Below, in pieces: positions 1-11,709 of a DNA stretch of 64,000 nucleotides. The notes under the pieces are model-generated. The model was not told where the DNA came from. It saw nothing but the letters and a program-made list of their open reading frames with translations, and did not search any database. This DNA is from Mactromeris polynyma (lineage: Eukaryota > Mollusca > Bivalvia > Venerida > Mactridae). A program made the translations under genes and the position numbers. Position 1 is the first letter of the stretch. Every line of letters starts with the position of its first letter. The stretch covers positions 439,001 to 503,000 of the forward strand of contig JASFXZ010000035.1 of assembly GCA_032209605.1 (NCBI GenBank), read 5' to 3'.

Positions 1-106
1 CGATGAGTGAAGATCTGAAACAGGAAGTGCAAAAAACGCAAGCAGAGAAATTGACAAAATGTATTCATTTTTATATGTACATGTATTTAGGTATACAACT
101 TCAGTG
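1..106. other. Possible exon edge at left boundary
   Basis: Two readings are possible. On the minus strand a pyrimidine-rich tract ends in CAG at position 15, giving a good 3' splice site; an exon starting at 14 would join in frame to the phase-1 donor at 912 of the neighbouring minus-strand exon. On the plus strand a short charged frame (MSEDLKQEVQKTQAEKLTK) opens at position 3 and stops at 106. The minus-strand reading fits the neighbouring gene better. Too little sequence is present to decide. Confidence 0.25.
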
Positions 107-268
107 ATTCTTTTTTGTTATTTTTACTGCCGAATATCAAAACGAGTGTCCATTTTTTCCCAATTCTTTGTTCATTCCCCCACCCTCTGACTGAATTTCT
201 CTTTATAAAGTCAGGTTTTTGTGTATTTAACCTTTTATAAATGGCCATTTCCTTGAATATTTGCTCTT

Positions 269-725
269 ACATCACCTCACATAGGCCTATATAGTTTACA
301 AGGCACAGAGCTACATCACCTCACGTAGGCCTATATAACAAGGCACAGAGCTACATCACCTCACATTGGCCTATATAACAAGGCACAGAGCTACATCACC
401 TCACATAGGCCTATATAGTTTACATGGCACAGAGCTACATCACCTCACATAGGCCTATATAGTTTACAAGGCACAGAGCTACATCACCTCACGTAGGCCT
501 ATATAACAAGGCACATAGCTACATCACCTCACATAGGCCTATATAACAAGGCACAGAGCTACATCACCTCACGTAGGCCTATATAACAAGGCACAGAGCT
601 ACATCATCTCACATTGGCCTATATAACAAGGCACAGAGCTACATCACCTCACATAGGCCTATATAACAAGGCACAGAGCTACATCCCCTCACGTAGGCCT
701 ATATAGTTTACAAGGCACAGAGCTC
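269..725. repeat. Minisatellite, unit about 40 bp
   Basis: Roughly eleven tandem copies of a unit containing CATCACCTCACATAGGCC followed by TATATAACAAGGCACAGAG. Some copies carry an extra AGTTTAC after TATAT, so two length variants are interspersed. It lies in what would be the first intron of the minus-strand coiled-coil gene. Confidence 0.9.
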
Positions 726-912
726 TACAGCTGAAAAGTCATTTTTATAAGCAAAACAACCATTACCTTATTTTCCCAAAATTGGGATTTATCGTGTCTA
801 TTTTCCCAATTGAAAAGGCACAATCAGTAAAATCATTAATAAAAGTCACTGGTTTACCGAAAATTATAACTTATTCAAGGGCAGTAACTCGGGGGGAAAT
901 TATATAACTTAC

Positions 913-1264
913 TATTTCGGTTCTCCCTTTTAGGCTCTGTTCGGTACATGGACTTTCTTATTCCACACGATTGTTCCAACTGCGTCTTAATTTTTTCCAA
1001 AGCAACACATTTTTCTTCAGTTAAAGAGCTAATAATTTCCTTAATAGCCGTATCCTTCTCCTTCAACGATACCAGAACTTTTTCCACCATTTCTTTGAAT
1101 TTCTTATTTTCTTCTTCAGTGTGCTGTGCACGTCTAAATTCACTCAACAACGGATTAATCTTTGCGAAAAACTCTTTCTTAATTTCTAACTTATTGTGTT
1201 CGATTTTTTCTTCAAAAGTTTCCAACTCGGCACATAAAGTATCGAATGTGTAACTCTCAGCCAT
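913..1264 (-). CDS. First coding exon of an unidentified coiled-coil protein (partial)
   Basis: Minus-strand frame starting at an ATG in good context (A at -3, G at +4) and reading 117 codons of Glu/Lys-rich sequence with heptad-like hydrophobic spacing (for example KKFKEMVEKVLVSLKEKD), so a coiled coil is likely. A consensus donor GTAAGT follows at 912-907 in phase 1, while the open frame itself would stop at 875. I therefore take it as exon 1 of a gene running off the left edge, possibly continuing at position 14. I do not recognise the family; small kinetochore coiled-coil proteins are one thing to test, but nothing diagnostic is visible. An intronless 129-aa protein ending at 875 is the alternative. 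Confidence 0.5.
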
Positions 1265-1574
1265 GATCGATGAATTAAAACTTTATTATTATATTTCACA
1301 TTATAATCAAATTTTCACAAAAAGATATTTATTTTGAATAGATCTATGTCATAAATTAAAAATAAGATTTGTATTCCGTGTTTATAAACTTTCATAAAAT
1401 TTTCTATAAATTTGCAGTGAAAATAAATGTCCACGTTTGATTAAAATGTCCGTTTTGTATAGAGCTACTTTTAAATATATACATAAGACTATATCTAGTG
1501 AATAACCGTCTAGCTTATAGATTGTACAAATTTAGAAAATACGAGGAAGTTTTTAGTACAGTCGGGACTTCCCC
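1265..1574. other. AT-rich sequence upstream of the coiled-coil exon
   Basis: This presumably holds the 5' UTR and promoter of the minus-strand gene. No TATA box or initiator can be assigned with confidence and no coding signal is visible. Confidence 0.3.
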
Positions 1575-1705
1575 AGCAGACGAAACGGGCCACCGCCAAA
1601 ACGACCCAGACGAAATGGCCCACAGCCAAAACGGCCCAGACGAAATGGCCCACAGCCAAAACGGCCCAGAAGAAACGGCCCAGATTGTCGGACGAAACGG
1701 CCCAC
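1575..1705. repeat. Short minisatellite, 30-bp unit
   Basis: Three to four copies of a 30-bp unit built on ACGAAATGGCCCACAGCCAA. Because 30 is divisible by three, the array stays open in several frames, which produces short spurious reading frames on both strands. Confidence 0.8.
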
Positions 1706-2078
1706 ATTATTTACTAGATATTAAGATGACAATATGAAATCAAATAAAGATTAAATGACTTGTCATCCTGTCTTGGGTATATTGGTGGGCAGGTGTAAAT
1801 TGCGGCGCCGCCATACTTTACAACCAATAGGGGATAACGTGTTTGTAAACAAACCAACCCGATTCCGCGCATGCGCAGTTAACTGGTGGGCAAAAGGGTA
1901 AAAGGGGGCGGCGCCGTACTATACAACTAATACGGAATGAATGACACGGCGGTAGCCATTAATTTCTTTAATGTTTGACATGCAATAATAAATTTGACAT
2001 CAATTGAAAGGTAATGCTCCCAGCTTTCCCACGACATAAAAATAATGAAAATCAGAGGTTGTTTTGGTTTTCAAATTA

Positions 2079-2131
2079 GACTCTGAAATTGGGCATTTTT
2101 CCGTGAAATAAATTTCAAACTGTTTTGGTTC
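2079..2131. repeat. Dispersed repeat, copy 1 of 2
   Basis: A stretch of about 50 bp with CTCTGAAATTGGGCATTTTT and CCGTGAAATAAATTTCAAAC recurs almost unchanged at 3866-3920 in the same orientation. Around the two copies, GGTGGGCAGGTGTAA (about 1782) and TTACACCTGTCC (about 3923) face each other, so 1.78-3.95 kb may be an old DNA transposon. The boundaries are not secure. Confidence 0.45.
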
Positions 2132-2279
2132 GAAAAACACGGCTGTAGGTATTTCAATTCTCATTTTTACATAATATATGTGCATCAAATCGATAACAGA
2201 TCAAAGGCAGTGCACAGTCAACTTCTCTACCAATGACAAAGTCTACAAAGCCAAGACTCCGTTTTAAATTAGACTAAAT

Positions 2280-2609
2280 TCATGTATAACTCACGTGATA
2301 CCACTCAATTCTGCTTGATTTGTTTTTCACACATCTTACAACATTTTTAATGACATCCGGTAATTTACATGAACATACGTATTTTATTGTTTGAGACTTA
2401 TCTTCTTTACAAGTCATTTTCGGCATTTTCGTAACTTTTTGAAACGGTTCAGATTTGTCATTTTCTGAGCATTTTATGAGATGCATCCTCATAGCAGGAA
2501 TATCAAATCGAACATTGGTGTAACAATGCACAAGTTCTGTAACATATGCGATGGCAAATACACAACAATCGGATGTGTTCGTTTGCCTTTGTACATCAGG
2601 TATTATCAC
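2280..2609 (-). pseudogene. Ulp1-like cysteine peptidase / PHD-like fragment, probably transposon-derived
   Basis: The 109-residue frame contains QRQTNTSDCCVFAIAY, which matches the C-terminal active-site block of Ulp1/C48 peptidases: the oxyanion Gln and the catalytic Cys in a D-C context, though the usual Gly after Cys is replaced by Cys. It continues with a motif like MRxHLIKC. Residues 75-108 resemble a degenerate PHD finger (C-x-C, later C, then WYH). The His and Asp of the catalytic triad should lie upstream and are not found in frame, and the finger is cut off by a stop. I read it as the decayed 3' end of a Ulp1-PHD gene of the kind carried by transposons. Family assignment is from motif recognition only. 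Confidence 0.5.
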
Positions 2610-3720
2610 ATTTATCGCAAGTTTTTAGATTCGCCCACATACATTTGTGACAGCTGTATGCTGATATTTGTGTTCACAGTTCTGTTCTTTAAAATGTCTA
2701 AAACATAAACGTGTGGAGTTGAGTTTGTTTACACTCGCCACCGGGATAACAAAAACATAACATAAACGGAGCCAGTTGAATGTTTTTATACGACGTTACA
2801 CATTGGTAAACTTCCGTCCATCAGCATATAAAAATAGTTGACACTTCTCAACTTTATTTGTATATATGTGTCTGATGGTGACAGCAAAAACTGATTGGAT
2901 GCATATTGGACTCCCACTGGGCCAGACACTGTGAAATGCTGATAAGGGGGCTGAATAAGATTGATATTTAGATAGTGCACGCCGGGGACACTATTGCTTA
3001 TTGCATAACATTATATAAGTTGTCCAACCCAATACTGGCCTTGTTTCTGCCTCTGTTTCTGATTTTTATCATGTTATCTTATACGTATAATTTCTGGAAT
3101 TTGTAGAAGTATGTAGGATTTATTGAAGATTTCGGAAATAATCCTAATAGTGTAAATTATTGTCTGTCCCTATTTTGTAATGTCCGTCCCCACACTAAAT
3201 TATTTGCTTTAAAGACTGTAATTGTCAATTTTAAGAAATAATTTTTACTACATGAACTTTTGACATATATTATAAAATCTTTTGGATGATTATAATAGAC
3301 ACAATATCCTTATATTATCAAAAAGATGACAAATCTTTGCATTTTTAGTTGCAGTAGTATAAAATAATTATGTTAGATGATCAACTATGAAGTTGATTTT
3401 TCTTTCTTTCTGGACCAAATAAAAGTTGTCTATGTACATAAATATTTCCTATATTGACTTTTATTCACACTTAATACTATTATACATAAGGGGACGGACA
3501 TTACATAGGTTGATGAGTCGACGGGTCCAGTTTTTCCTGTCAATGGCAGATAGCTACTAGTACTGTTTCCTTCGCTCTTAATTCTTCTCATTAGGAATTC
3601 TGTGCCATGAAATCATAAACCCTTTCCCCGCTTGTGTGTACAACCAACAACTATGAAAGACTGAATCATAACTTAAAGAATTAACCATTTAGATAAAGCG
3701 AATTAGAGTTATAAACAATA
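2610..3720. other. No gene recognised
   Basis: AT-rich sequence without convincing coding signal. Short open frames on both strands lack recognisable motifs. It may be the remaining body of the element holding the Ulp1-like fragment. Confidence 0.3.
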
Positions 3721-3865
3721 TGGCGCTGTAACCGGATATCGATTTTCTGCCCACCAGCAATGTTTACATTTCTATAGCCGGTGCGTGTGACGTCACGGCG
3801 TTATCTCCTATATAGAATGAAAAACACGGCGGTAAAAATTGATGAATGTTCAGTTGTTCTAATTT

Positions 3866-3920
3866 GTCTCTGAAATGGGCATTTTCCGTGAAATAGATTT
3901 CAAACTGTTTTGTTACACCT
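3866..3920. repeat. Dispersed repeat, copy 2 of 2
   Basis: Near-identical to 2079-2131: CTCTGAAATGGGCATTTTCC followed by GTGAAATAGATTTCAAACTG, same orientation, about 1.8 kb apart. Confidence 0.5.
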
Positions 3921-4286
3921 GTCCTATATTGGTGTTCCACATATAGGAAATATCATGTACCGATCAGCGTGAGATTAATCAAAGACACTCACTGTCAAAA
4001 ATCACAATGGTACGCCTTAAATTTACATATATATGCGTCACAAATGGCCCTGCATCAAAACTGGGAGAAGAAGAAAGACGGGATTTTAGTGCAAGTGTTC
4101 ACACCTTTTAAAGTTTAGTTATCTATCTATCTATCAGTTTTGTCAAACCTCTTTCGATGACTTAGACAATTGTGCACGTCGAACAACAATAATATTTGCA
4201 CTTGGGGCAAAAATCTCAGCGTCGACCTTATAAACACAGTCGCATTGTGGGACGAGGTAATTGCGTACTATAACACCGGTTTCAAA

Positions 4287-7200
4287 ATGGCGTCACTTGG
4301 ACGTGGACGGGGCAGAGGGAGAGGTTTATTGGCTCGTGATATACGAAACGAGGATGAAACTCGACCTGGTGAGGCAGTATCAGATGAACCTCAGGTATAA
4401 ATCATCTACGATCTATTCAAGCGCGATTAATGACATCATTTTGCAGTAAATTAACCGTTGATCTTGCTACACAATGTAAAACAAGTGGGTGGGGTATAGT
4501 ATACTGATTTATAATTATTCACGCAGATACATAATTTGAACAGTGTATGGGAATAAGTGTAGTATTTGCCTTACCACTTCGTACCCTCCAAAATTTGTGT
4601 CAAGTATTACCCTAGCAAGTGTTCCTCAGTTGAAACTTTTGGGTTTGATTCCTCAATTTTTTAAGTTTAAAAGAGTTGGATAGGCTGGGGCTATCCTTAA
4701 GACCAGAGACGTTCGTGCTAATTGATTTCCTTATTGGCATGACTAGTAGGTATCGTTTGAAACTAGGTTTAGTTTAGGGAACGCAAGATACATAAGACAG
4801 TGCCTCCCCATACAGACCCCTCGTGTTCGGTAAATTTGTAGGGTCCCAGATATAAATAGTATGCAGTTTATACTTGACAAAAGTTTATTTTAGGGGTCCC
4901 AGGGATGTCCGGTAAGTTGAAAATGGGAGTCCCTGGAAAGAAAAGGGAGTCAGGAGCTCAAGATTTCTGTGTCAGGGAAATCCCTGTTTAGATAACGTCA
5001 TAATTATCATGTAGTATTTCAGGCTAGTTCTAACATTCATTATGTCTGGAGGCTTGTCAATATTGACCAATGAGAGTGTAGTATGTCTGAAGGCGTGTCA
5101 ATATTGACCAATGAGAGTGTAGTATGTCTGAAGGCGTGTCAATATTGACCAATGAGTGTATTTTGTCTGAAGGCATGTCAATATTGACCAATGAGAGTAT
5201 GATGTCTGAAGGTGTGTCAATATTGACCAATGAGAGTGAATTATGTCAGGAGGCGTGTCAATATTGACCAAAGAGAGTGTAGTATGTCAGGAGGCGTGTC
5301 CATATTGACCAATGAGAGTATGATGTCTGAAGGTGTGTCAATATTGACCAATGAGAGTGAATTATGTCAGGAGGTGTGTCAATATTGACCAATGAGAGTG
5401 AATTATGTCAGGAGGTGTGTCAATATTGACCAATGAGAGTGAATTATGTCAGGAGGTGTGTCAATATTGACCAATGAGAGTGAATTATGTCAGGAGGCGT
5501 GTCAATATTGACCAAAGAGAGTGTAGTATGTCAGGAGGCGTGTCCATATTGACCAATGAGAGTATGATGTCTGAAGGTGTGTCAATATTGACCAATGAGA
5601 GTGAATTATGTCAGGAGGTGTGTCAATATTGACCAATGAGAGTGTATTGTGTCAATAAGAGTCAGGAGCAAGTAAAATTACCCTGTAAGTTAAGCATAAT
5701 CTTCCATCTACTTTTCTTGTATGAATGAACCAATGATCATAATTAAGGGTGTACCCCAGACTCCTGCCTTTTTGGTGGTTTCCCTGCTAATTCAAAAATT
5801 TATTACACCCCTGAATACACGTATACAAATATTTTTTTACATATATGATGAGAACGAAATCCATATTGCTGAAAATACTTTTTTTATTAAAGTGAATGGA
5901 CATGTTTTGTAAGAAGAATGATTTTTAATCCTTAGGTTTCTTCTGGCTCACACTTCGGTCTGGGCAGGTGTATGCTGACTCACACTACGGTCTGGGCAGG
6001 TGTATGCTGACTCACACTACGGTCTGGGCAGGTGTATGCTGACTCACACTACGGTCTGGGCAGGTGTATGCTGACTCACACTACGGTCTGGGCAGGTGTA
6101 TGCTGACTCACACTACGGTCTGGGCAGGTGTATGCTGACTCACACTACGGTCTGGGCAGGTGTATGCTGACTCACACTACGGTCTGGGCAGGTGTATGCT
6201 GACTCACATTACGGTCTGGGCAGGTGTATGCTCACTCACACTTCGGTCTGGGCAGGTGTGTGCTGATGAATGTATGAAAATAAAGTATAACGCATCAAAA
6301 GAATGCTAGTTGACAACTAATCATTTTGTTGCAGGAAAATGGGATTCAAAGACAAGGGGACACTCGATCTCGACAAGAAAGCGTGTCAGAGATTGAACAT
6401 ATTATGGAGACATTAACGCTGGATGTTAGCGAGAACGATTTGAACAATTTATATCATTTAGCTGAAAATGTCGCCCACGGTGAAGAAGATGTTAAGAAAG
6501 TAACTGAACTAGTTTATGCTAAGTTTACATCGGACAGAGAATTTTCTAAAACCGGTGCTTTAATTTGTGAGAAACTAGCCAGCTTGGAGGTTAATGGAAC
6601 AAAATTCCGTTCATTGCTGCTTTCTATGGTCCAGAAAGATTATCAAGGTGAGTGAAGGTTGGTAAATTTCACACATAGTAAATTTCGGACAAAATAAATT
6701 GCATGCGTAGTGAATTTCACACATAGTAAATTTCACACATAGTAAATTTCGGACAAAGTAAATTTCACGCGTAGTGAATTTTACACATAGAAAATTTCAC
6801 ATCTAGTAAATAAACATTACCACAAGCTCAGTAACACGATTTCGGATACAAAATTAAATACAGACATTTATGAATGCTTTATCTATTAATTAAATCAAAG
6901 CATTAACATTTATATAACCAACATGGCAGCAACTATAAACTTGAATATCAATGAGCATTTACCTAGTCCCAATCGCTCCTCGAGATATAAATGAGGTTTT
7001 ACCATGATACCTTTGACATGTTTCCATACATTTGATTTTGACATGTGTCCATACATTTGACATGTTTCCATACATTTGACCTGTGTGACAGTGTCCATAC
7101 ATTTGACACGTTTCCATACATTTGACATGTGTGACAGTGTCCATACATTTGACCTGTGTCCATACATTTGACCTGTGTCCATACATTTGACATGTATCCA

Positions 7201-10200
7201 TACATTTGACACGTTTCCATACATTTGACATGTGTGACAGTGTCCATACATTTGACCTGTGTTGATACATTTGACATGTATCCATACATTTGACACGTTT
7301 CCATACATTTGACATGTGTGACAGTGTCCATACATTTGACCTGTGTTGATACATTTGACATGTATCCATACATTTGACACGTTTCCATACATTTGACATG
7401 TGTGACAGTGTCCATACATTTGACCTGTGTCCATACATTTGACATGTATCCATACATTTGACATATATCCATACATTTGACACGTTTCCATACATTTGAC
7501 ATGTGTGACAGTGTCCATACATTTGACCTGTGTCGATACATTTGACATGTATCCATACATTTGACATGTGTCCATACATTTGACATGTGTCCATACATTT
7601 GACCTGTGTCCATACATTTGACCTGTGTCCATACATTTGACATGTATCCATACATTTGACATGTATCCATACATTTGACATGTATCCATACATTTGACCT
7701 GTGTCCATACATTTGACCTGTGTCCATACATTTGACCTGTGTCCATACATTTGACATGTGTCCATACATTTGACCTGTGTCCATACATTTGACCTGTGTC
7801 CATACATTTGACCTGTGTCCATACATTTGACATGTGTCCATACATTTGACCTGTGTCCATACATTTGACCTGTGTCCATACATTTATCATGTATCCATAC
7901 ATTTGACATGTGTCCATACATTTGACATGTGTCCATACATTTGACCTGTGTCCATACATTTGACATGTGTCCATACATTTGACCTGTGTCCATACATTTG
8001 ACATGTGTCCATACATTTGACATGTGTCCATACATTTGACCTGTGTCCATACATTTGACATGTGTCCATACATTTGACACAAGTCCATACATTTGACACA
8101 AGTCCATACATTTGACACAAGTCCATACATTTGACACAAGTCCATACATTTGACACAAGTCCATACATTTGACACAAGTCCATACATTCGGCATGTGTCC
8201 ATACATTCGGCATGTGTCCATACATTTGACATGTGTCCATACATTTGACCTGTGTCCATACATTTGACCTGTGTCCATACATTTGACATGTATCCATACA
8301 TTTGACATGTGTCCATACATTTGACATGTGTCCATACATTTGACCTGTGTCCATACATTTGACATGTGTCCATACATTTGACCTGTGTCCATACATTTGA
8401 CCTGTGTCCATACATTTGACATGTGTCCATACATTTGACATGTGTCCATACATTTGACATGTGTCCATACATTTGACCTGTGTCCATACATTTGACATGT
8501 GTCCATACATTTGACATGTGTCCATACATTTGACACAAGTCCATACATTTGACACAAGTCCATACATTTGACACAAGTCCATACATTTGACACAAGTCCA
8601 TACATTCGGCATGTGTCCATACATTCGGCATGTGTCCATACATTCGGCATGTGTCCATACATTCGGCATGTGTCCATACAGGTAACTTATTTTCCTGACA
8701 TTTATTTAGCTTTTTCATAGATTTTACAAATTGAAAATGTTGTTCAATTCTAAACTATGATAAATTGATACAACTTTCACGAAAATATAAATTTATTTAA
8801 GACACAATTGCTGAAAATCTTACTACCAATTATCGTTTGTTGTCACGTTTCATTTTCAGATAAAGATGAATTGCGTTCCAAGTCGATATCAAAGTTTTTG
8901 AATAATTTAAGTTTTATGAGCCAGATTTTCGGTACAATGAGAACGGCTGGCGGGGAAGTGTTCAAACCGTTAGTTGGTCCATTGTACGAATGTTTGAATC
9001 TCATAGTTGACAGCAAGGAATGTGACAGCGATGAATTTGAGTGTCTGAATGAACAAGTAAGTTGTTTAATGTTGATTTTATGGCCCAACAATAGATATAT
9101 ACTTATATAAATTACTTATAAATGTTTTAATTTCCTGCTTTTGCTGAATTTATTATTACTTTTCCCTCTTCAAACTTTGTTTGTTTACTTTTTTGGAAAA
9201 AATGGAGTTTTTGAAATTCGACAATAAAATAGAACAAAAAAATCACAGATAAAACAACCCGACTTTACGGGAATTCTGCATTTGGTTTGTTGTGGGTGGG
9301 GTACTTGGATTAACCTTTATCGGTCCATCTGTTCCACAAAATTGTGTCTTCTTATCTTGACTTGACTTACAGGAACAGCAAGGGTGAAATCTTCCTATGT
9401 TCAGCTGAATTTTTGTTTTTGGACAAAACTTTTAAACTTAAAAATTGTCCCGATTGGATCAGCTAGGGGCAACGGTGGTCATTTCTTAATTGACTGCATT
9501 AGCAATGTACCATGGTCATTGTATAGTTCAAGCTGCAAAAATTGTCCTTTGCCTATCTGACGAAACTAATTAACTTCTACTGTAATTAAAAGTGACCTCA
9601 TTGGTGTACATTAGTCATTCGCCCAATAAAATTGCTTGTACCTTGTTGGTATTGACCAATGAAATTGCTTGTATCATGATATGTTATAATTTTATTAACT
9701 GGTGTAGTCAAAGTGTGGCTGTTTGTAAATTCCAGGGTTAAATAGATTCATTGACCTATCCCACCTTTTTGCCATTGAGCATTCTCACCCCTCAATATCC
9801 AAGGTGTCAAATAAAGTCCTCTCCAGAATCTGTGGTCAATCTTGTTCTATTCACACATTTCAGATACAAACCATTGGTCGAGATCTTGAACAAAGTGATA
9901 GAGAAAAAATGGAACAGATTATAATTAAACTTAGATCAAAGATAATACGACAAGGGTAAGTTTAAAAGTAGGCTGCTTATTGGCTCGCGTGCGGATGGAA
10001 GTTTCGGGCTCTCTGTCAACTGTTGTCGTGGAAACGCGACCCAATAACCCTTACAGACATTTTATTGACGGTGGAGTCTGTGCTGAAATACTGAGTCTGC
10101 GCTGAAATACCGAGTCTGTGCTGAAATACTGAGTCTGTGCTGAAATACCGAGTCTGTGCTGAAAAACTGAGTCTGTGCTGAAATACTGAGTCTGTGCTGA

Positions 10201-11709
10201 AATACTGAGTCTGCGCTGAAATACCGAGTCTGTGCTGAAATACTGAGTCTGCGCTGAAATACCGAGTCTGTGCTGAAATACTGAGTCTGTGCTGAAAAAC
10301 TGAGTCTGTGCTGAAATACTGAGTCTGTGCTGAAATACCGAGTCTGCGCTGAAATACCGAGTCTGATATATCACAGCTGTATACAGGGGTTCCACTTGGT
10401 GCTGAATCTTGAGGGTCATTTTGATAAATGTTTTAGGGGATTTTACCATTTTATAGCCAAAATGCTTTTAATTTAGAGAAAAATTGACCTGAATTTTGGG
10501 GGTCAAACTGGGTTTTGGGAAATTCCAGGGGTCAACTTTAGGTTAAATGGTACCCCTGTTTATTGATATATGAAGGTTTGGAGTGTAGGACAAATTCCTA
10601 CTTGTCCTACTGGTAAAATTCATGACGGGGATTTTGTCAACCTTGTACAAAATTCATGATGGGGATTTTGTCAACCTTGTACAAAATGAGCGAAGGGGAT
10701 TTGTATACCGAAGGTTTTATATGTAGAGCTGTTGGTGTGGATAAGTCTATTGCTGATGATGTCACATGATGATGTCATGTCGAATAATAATTTGAATGAA
10801 TTTGTAAAATAATGTGTTATTATCAGTAAAAAGTCCATAAAACATTTGTTGTTTATGTAATCTCATCCTTTATGTCTACAAAATGGTAGGCAAGAAATAG
10901 AATCTATCATTGGCTCGCGTGCGGATGGAAGTTTCGTGCTCTCTGTCAACTGTTTTCGTGGAAACGCGACCCAATAACCCTTTTAAAAGCAGGTGGATGG
11001 GCAATCAAATGTCTAGACCTTGGCAATAAATGATAGACTTTGGATACTACTTGCATCAAGTAACTTGACCATCATTGAATCACTATTCCATAGTTACCAT
11101 AGTTATTAGGGATGTCAACAAATAGCAAAATTTGGTACTCGAATATTTGGATATTAGACCTTCTTATTTAATAATAATAAATTTGAAATTCAAAGTTTAA
11201 CTTTATGCTTATCAAGTTTGTGTTTTAAACTGATCACTCATGTTGTAAAAATACCCGCAATTACTAATAATTTCAGGGCCTAAGTGTCATCACCAGAGTG
11301 TTATGTCTCTCATGACCCGGAGTATACAACATGACATGTCAATTAACACCTGTAGATATATAATTTTCATGTGTAAAATGTCATTAAATGCGATTAATGC
11401 CCTTCATTGAAATTTAATACACTTGCATTCAGCTTTTATATTGAAAATATATTTTTTATCGAATATTCTAATTCCGAATCAGTATTCAAATATTCAGACG
11501 TACAAACGAATATCCGAATATTCATTGACATCCCTAATAGTTCCTATAGTTACCAGTGTATTATTTGTTCTGTACTTTTCAGGTCAACTCCACAAATCAG
11601 ATGTATATTGCTCGAGGTCATTGAATGTTACAACCGAGGGTGGAAAGATTTATCTAACGATGTAACGCGATTTTACTGTGATACGATGATGGACATTCTT
11701 ACCGACTGA
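4287..11709 (+). CDS. MIF4GD: MIF4G domain-containing protein (MIF4GD/SLIP1-like), five coding exons
   Basis: Exons 4287-4394, 6335-6647, 8860-9056, 9864-9955 and 11583-11709 join with matching phases (0, 1, 0, 2) to a 278-residue protein. The start ATG has A at -3 and G at +4. Residues 5-13 are an RG-rich tract. From about residue 50 onward the sequence is an all-helical MIF4G-type domain resembling vertebrate MIF4GD (222 aa), including the LL-x-QKDYQ..LRSKS.SKF block, the IFGTMR..P.YECL block and the closing LLEVIECYNRGWK helix. In vertebrates MIF4GD/SLIP1 links histone-mRNA stem-loop binding protein to the translation machinery; that role here is inferred. Donors are GTATAA, GTGAGT, GTAAGT and GTAAGT; all acceptors are CAG. 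The longer N terminus relative to the human protein is the main difference. A CTIF/PAIP1-like relative is the alternative name. Confidence 0.9.
4395..5033 (+). other. MIF4GD intron 1, 5' part
   Basis: Unique-looking AT-rich intron sequence without recognisable genes or strong repeats. Confidence 0.4.
5036..5655. repeat. Minisatellite in MIF4GD intron 1, 41-bp unit
   Basis: About fifteen copies of a unit centred on GTGTCAATATTGACCAATGA. The core TCAATATTGA is itself palindromic. Copies fall into variants (TCTGAAGG, TCAGGAGG; AATGAG or AAAGAG) that recur in the same order, showing block duplications of several units. A lone TATTGACCAATGA at about 9655 in intron 3 resembles the core. Confidence 0.9.
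5940..6266. repeat. Minisatellite in MIF4GD intron 1, 32-bp unit
   Basis: About ten very homogeneous copies of a unit containing GGTCTGGGCAGGTGTATGCT then GACTCACACTAC. The array ends 68 bp before the exon 2 acceptor, close to the likely branch-point region. Confidence 0.9.
6660..6815. repeat. Degenerate short tandem repeat, 17-18 bp
   Basis: Imperfect copies of TAAATTTCACACATAG with GGACAAA variants, immediately downstream of the MIF4GD exon 2 donor. Confidence 0.7.
6995..8682. repeat. Large minisatellite in MIF4GD intron 2, 19-bp unit
   Basis: Close to ninety copies of TCCATACATTTGACATGTG with subtype variants (GACCTGTG, GACACAAG, GACACGTT, TTCGGCATG). A 19-bp unit with no stop codon on the minus strand keeps all three minus-strand frames open, so several frames of 260 to 600 codons appear; they encode only a 19-residue echo (MDTCQMYGH...) and are not genes. 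Subtypes occur in runs, and a block of six CACAAG units plus CGGCATG units is present twice (8078-8219 and 8528-8677), evidence of a segmental duplication inside the array. Confidence 0.95.
9057..9863 (+). other. MIF4GD intron 3
   Basis: AT-rich intron with no recognised gene or clear mobile element. Confidence 0.4.
9974..10050. mobile_element. Miniature TIR element, about 75 bp, copy 1
   Basis: Starts ATTGGCTCGCGTGCGG and ends with CGCGACCCAATAACCC, so the ends are inverted repeats of the form ATTGG(C/G)TCGCGT. A near-identical copy lies at 10909-10981 in the same intron. Confidence 0.55.
10072..10365. repeat. Minisatellite in MIF4GD intron 4, 19-bp unit
   Basis: About fifteen copies of GAGTCTGTGCTGAAATACT with C/T variants (TGTGCTG or TGCGCTG, ACTGA or ACCGA). 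It lies between the first miniature TIR element and the CAGGGGTTCCA element. Confidence 0.9.
10384..10558. mobile_element. MITE family A (TIR CAGGGGTTCCA), copy 1
   Basis: 175-bp element beginning CAGGGGTTCCACTTGG and ending TGGTACCCCTG. It is inverted relative to the copies at 18676 and 27156. The internal sequence contains several TTGACC/GGGTCA motifs. Confidence 0.7.
10909..10981. mobile_element. Miniature TIR element, copy 2
   Basis: Same as 9974-10050 with only a few substitutions, same orientation, 0.93 kb downstream in the same intron. Confidence 0.55.
11107..11536. mobile_element. hAT-like non-autonomous element with TIR TAGGGATGTCAA
   Basis: 430 bp with inverted ends TAGGGATGTCAAC and TTGACATCCCTA. 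The flanks ATAGTTAT and ATAGTTCC form an 8-bp duplication with two mismatches, as expected for hAT insertion. It ends 46 bp before the last exon of MIF4GD. A second, partial copy sits at 40519-40775. Confidence 0.65.

Noticed and set aside
5036..6266. Regular repeats suggesting a CRISPR array
   Set aside because: Units are contiguous with no unique spacers, and the context is an animal intron.
6910..8718. Minus-strand frames of up to 602 codons in three phases
   Set aside because: Product of the 19-bp minisatellite in MIF4GD intron 2; simultaneous openness of all frames shows it is compositional.
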